A stretch of DNA of 18,650 nt from assembly GCA_046155615.1 (NCBI GenBank), contig JBJXFP010000203.1:1-18650 (forward strand), in the 5' to 3' direction. A model generated the notes under the pieces. That model did no database searches, was not told the DNA's origin, and worked only from the letters and a program-made list of their open reading frames with translations. This stretch comes from JANNVZ01 sp046155615. Its GTDB lineage: Bacteria; Bacteroidota; Bacteroidia; Flavobacteriales_D; Sanyastnellaceae. Shown here piece after piece: positions 15,658-18,650 of this stretch. Position 1 is the first letter of the stretch; the number at the start of each line of letters is the position of its first letter. The translations under genes were made by a program, and so were the position numbers.

Positions 15658-18606
15658 TCATTTCTTTTCCCACTCATATTGCAGGCTGAGGTATGCCATG
15701 CGGCCAATCTTCGGCCCGCCATAAGCTTCGATGTGCAGATTTCTGAGCAGGTTGCTGCATCCCAATTTGATGTTGATGTTTTGTTTTTTGAGGGTGTAAT
15801 TCACTTGTGCATCGAGTATGCTGAACTCCGGTACCGGGCCGGTAAACTGTGGTGAGCCTTCCCAGAAGTATTGGTCCACCCACTTGAAGTTGAAGGCATA
15901 GCCCCATGTATTGCCTTTGCTGTCGGGCCACAGTTCACGGGCGTTCATACCCACATTGAATTTGTGGAGCGGTGTGTTGAAGGCAGGTATGATGGGATCG
16001 TCTTCATCTGTTTTCACCAATTCGTTATATGAATAATTGAATGTGAGGGTATGCTTCTTATGGAAATACCAGGAGAGTCCAACATTGGCTCCACGTGTTA
16101 TCACAAGGTTGGTTGAATTGGCTGAATAGCGATAGGCTTTCACAGAACCATAGTAAAGATTGCCGAGGGTATCGAATTCTGCCGCAATTCCAAATTTGTA
16201 ACCGATGAAATGCTGATACCATGTGTTGTAAAAGGAAGCATCGAAATAAAGTTTGCCTCCAAGCATGGCACGATATCCTACTTCAATTGACCTGGCCTGT
16301 TCGGGTCTTATGGGCGCTATGTTGAAATACTCAATGGTGTCCTTGTCTTGTGTTTCGCGGAAGTGATAAAATGATTGGAATGTGATGAGGCTGTCCACAC
16401 CATCCAGATTGCCGCGCAGAGTGGCGGGGCCTACATTGAGACTGAGGTATTGGTCGGTAAGTGTAGGATTGCGCAAGGCGCTACTCAATGAAATGCGCAG
16501 GTAATGATCCTTGACGGGCATAAAAACTGCCGACAATGCAGGTGAGAGCAATGCATCGTAATTCTGATTTTTATCTACACGTACCGTTGCGTTCAGAATG
16601 AGCATGTCTTCCATTAGTTTCTTTTCAGCACCAACATAAAATCCAAATTCAAAATTGGAAATGGGATTTTTTGTATAGGTAGTATCTGAATAATTGATGT
16701 ATGAATAGGTTGTATCTAATGTTAGACTGTCTATAGTGAAAATAGTATCTGTATAGTTGTAGATGTTCATTATATCGGCATCCTGAAAAATAGTTCCATC
16801 CGAATTTGGCTTGTACAATCTTGCATTTGCCCCAACTCTTAACTCATCCAGATTCAACAAGCGCCACTTGTATTCGGCCTGCACATGATATAATCTGGAA
16901 CGATCGAAGAATCGCGTGCCGCCATCACCTTCGTTATTCTTGGATGAAGTTATGCGATTGAAGTTTTCATTAAACGCATCGGTACCTGGAACAAGATATC
17001 CAATTGAATCAATGGTAGGTATGCCGGCATTGCCGGTATTGGTCAGGTTTTGAACCATGTTGTGCCATACAAACATGGAGTCGTTGTAATGGTTGTACCA
17101 CGAGTCTAATGAGTCATAATCATAGGGAAGAAAAAATTCAGAATAGTCCGGATCAGCCACAGGCCCCGGCCAATCAGGATTGATAAGTAGATTGGGATAG
17201 CCCGCAGCATTCATTTTAGGAATCACTTTCTGTTGCCAGTATTTGATATAAACTGAAGCCCATTCTTCTTGTGAACGGGCCGCATCGCGCAAGCGAAGCG
17301 CAGTGAAGTACGGGTCGTAACTCTTGCCAGCATCTTCCGATGTCATGTACAATCTCACAAAGTAGTTGTCCTTTTTGGTTAACTCCAATCGGTGTTGAAT
17401 GAAGAAAATATTTTCGAGTCTGAAACGGTTGTCACCTTGATACATGGTGGAGCCATTGCCCATGTTAGTCTGCAAAATCAACTCTGGTGATTCGTAGTCA
17501 AGTTTTGGATCTAGTCTGAAATGCAAAGCGCCACTGGCTCTGAGATTTTCTGTATCGTAGTTCACCAGATCTTCCTCTTTGTATCCTTTGCGATAGAAAG
17601 TACCAAGTCCCCGGTAGGTAGTGGAATATGCGGAAGTAGTGCTGTAATCAAATGCACCATAGTATTCATCACCATACACATTCACTGCATCATAGCCACC
17701 GTAGTTCGATGCACCATTCAAACCACCATGTATGGGTTGATAGTTATCAGCGTGCCAATCCTCCGCTGTGAGGTAGAGCAAATTGAGTTTGTATGCAAAC
17801 CACGGAAGGCTATCGTTGTTCAGTGCAAAGTCTGCCCAGCGTATGCATGGTTGTACAAGCCCACGTTCACCCACTTTTAAGTTAGCACTCAGGCCTGGTG
17901 TGAAGAAGGGATTTTTAGTTTGCATGTTGATGACGCCATTGAACGCACCCGGGCCGAAGAATGCACTGCTTGCTCCCTGCACTATTTCTACATTCTTCAC
18001 GTCAAGGTCGCAGGCACCCAAAAAATTTCCAAGGGAAAAATTCAACCCCGGAGATTGGTTGTCAACACCATCTATCAACTGCAACACGCGCACCGGTGAT
18101 GTGCTATTGAAACCGCGTGTATTGATTACTCTGAAGGCGAGACTTGCACTGGCCATGTCCACTCCTTTCAATGCCGCAAGTCCTTCGTAAAAATTTCCGG
18201 TAGGCACTTCTTTCACAGCAATGGCATCCATGTTTTCCACTGTGAGCGGATTTTGTTTTTGCTTCAACAAAATTCGGTCGCTTATTATTTCCACTTCTGG
18301 CGTGAAAGTTTCAGCTACTACAAGTTTTATTTCAATCAGTTTATCGACCGATGTCACGTTCATCTCCTGCTCTGCAAAGCCTATACTGTTTACAACAAGC
18401 AAGGCAGGAAGCCCAGAAAGCTCCAAAGTGAATGTTCCGTCAAAATCAGTGAGTGTTCCATTTGCGGTTCCCTTCTCCCCTACTACTACGTTGTAAAGCG
18501 CTTCGCCATTGGTGGCATCCACTACCCGTCCTTTTAAAGTTTGAGCAGCTATGCAACATGGAAAGAGAATGCAAACAAGTTTTGAAATGATTCTGATCAA
18601 CTTCAT
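15658..18606 (-). CDS. TonB-dependent outer-membrane receptor, substrate unknown
   Basis: A 982-residue receptor. Domains: signal peptide (MKLIRIISKLVCILFPCCIAAQ, 1-22); carboxypeptidase-regulatory-like domain (23-95, TLKGRVVDATNGEALYNVVV ... DFDGTFTLEL); TonB plug (about 124-234, VINTRGFNS, LQLIDGVDNQSPG, VEIVQGASSAFFGPGAFNGV); and a beta-barrel from about 240 to the end (barrel motifs such as LRISLSSALRNPTLTDQY and RPEQARSIEVGYR). It imports an unknown nutrient with TonB energy. No SusD-like partner is adjacent downstream; the upstream side is outside the window. No riboswitch or metal-box is visible in the 44 bases upstream. The frame continues to an ATG at 18639, but MKLIRIIS... at 18606 gives a proper signal peptide and is chosen. 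The C-terminus, LQYEWEKK, lacks a terminal aromatic residue. No clear terminator follows its TGA. Confidence 0.93.
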   Translation of the reverse strand: MKLIRIISKLVCILFPCCIAAQTLKGRVVDATNGEALYNVVVGEKGTANGTLTDFDGTFTLELSGLPALLVVNSIGFAEQEMNVTSVDKLIEIKLVVAETFTPEVEIISDRILLKQKQNPLTVENMDAIAVKEVPTGNFYEGLAALKGVDMASASLAFRVINTRGFNSTSPVRVLQLIDGVDNQSPGLNFSLGNFLGACDLDVKNVEIVQGASSAFFGPGAFNGVINMQTKNPFFTPGLSANLKVGERGLVQPCIRWADFALNNDSLPWFAYKLNLLYLTAEDWHADNYQPIHGGLNGASNYGGYDAVNVYGDEYYGAFDYSTTSAYSTTYRGLGTFYRKGYKEEDLVNYDTENLRASGALHFRLDPKLDYESPELILQTNMGNGSTMYQGDNRFRLENIFFIQHRLELTKKDNYFVRLYMTSEDAGKSYDPYFTALRLRDAARSQEEWASVYIKYWQQKVIPKMNAAGYPNLLINPDWPGPVADPDYSEFFLPYDYDSLDSWYNHYNDSMFVWHNMVQNLTNTGNAGIPTIDSIGYLVPGTDAFNENFNRITSSKNNEGDGGTRFFDRSRLYHVQAEYKWRLLNLDELRVGANARLYKPNSDGTIFQDADIMNIYNYTDTIFTIDSLTLDTTYSYINYSDTTYTKNPISNFEFGFYVGAEKKLMEDMLILNATVRVDKNQNYDALLSPALSAVFMPVKDHYLRISLSSALRNPTLTDQYLSLNVGPATLRGNLDGVDSLITFQSFYHFRETQDKDTIEYFNIAPIRPEQARSIEVGYRAMLGGKLYFDASFYNTWYQHFIGYKFGIAAEFDTLGNLYYGSVKAYRYSANSTNLVITRGANVGLSWYFHKKHTLTFNYSYNELVKTDEDDPIIPAFNTPLHKFNVGMNARELWPDSKGNTWGYAFNFKWVDQYFWEGSPQFTGPVPEFSILDAQVNYTLKKQNINIKLGCSNLLRNLHIEAYGGPKIGRMAYLSLQYEWEKK

Positions 18607-18650
18607 ACAGCCGAGATGAATTAAGGAGTTGAGGGGCAATGTAGGGGAAA

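Noticed and set aside
3219..18606. Polysaccharide utilisation locus
   Set aside because: Two TonB receptors and secreted proteins are present, but there is no SusD, glycosidase, polysaccharide lyase or sensor gene.

Overview
The window comes from a member of the Bacteroidota, probably a free-living or environmental one. Evidence: three large secreted proteins of the type IX secretion (T9SS) style, two with a visible C-terminal sorting domain; two TonB-dependent receptors that begin with a carboxypeptidase-regulatory-like domain; promoters of the TTG-N19-TAnnTTTG kind; almost no Shine-Dalgarno sequences; and a ppk-ppx pair. Base composition is moderate (not computed). No genus can be named from the sequence alone. 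I see no phage, insertion sequence, CRISPR array or integrase.

Layout, left to right. (1) 1-2664, minus: an 888-residue fragment of a very large secreted CUB/PKD/P-domain protein. It is open to the left edge, so its C-terminus is missing. (2) 2806-3001, minus: a compact tRNA-Arg(ACG) unit with a good promoter, encoded CCA and an intrinsic terminator. (3) 3042-5768, plus: a thiamin pyrophosphate (TPP) riboswitch followed by a TonB-dependent receptor, most simply read as an outer-membrane importer for thiamin or a thiamin precursor. (4) 5953-9054, plus: polyphosphate kinase (ppk1) and a Ppx/GppA-family exopolyphosphatase, which make and degrade polyphosphate. (5) 9147-12140, plus: a 997-residue T9SS cargo protein with four 24-residue Cys/Asp repeats. 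(6) 12386-12844, plus: a small secreted DUF1573 protein. A near-perfect bidirectional terminator separates it from (7) a convergent 158-residue putative lipoprotein (12945-13421, minus). (8) 13500-15524, minus: a secreted alpha/beta-hydrolase-like protein with a PPC-like domain and T9SS tail, whose nucleophile elbow reads GQGTGG (Gly where Ser is expected). (9) 15658-18606, minus: a second TonB-dependent receptor.

The window is mostly a string of single genes with their own promoters and terminators. The only clear functional pair is ppk1-ppx. The common theme is the cell envelope and surface: import through TonB receptors and display or secretion of large adhesive or enzymatic proteins by T9SS. 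The best candidates for closer study are the riboswitch-receptor unit, which lacks the usual thiamin partners nearby, and the hydrolase-like protein with an altered nucleophile position.
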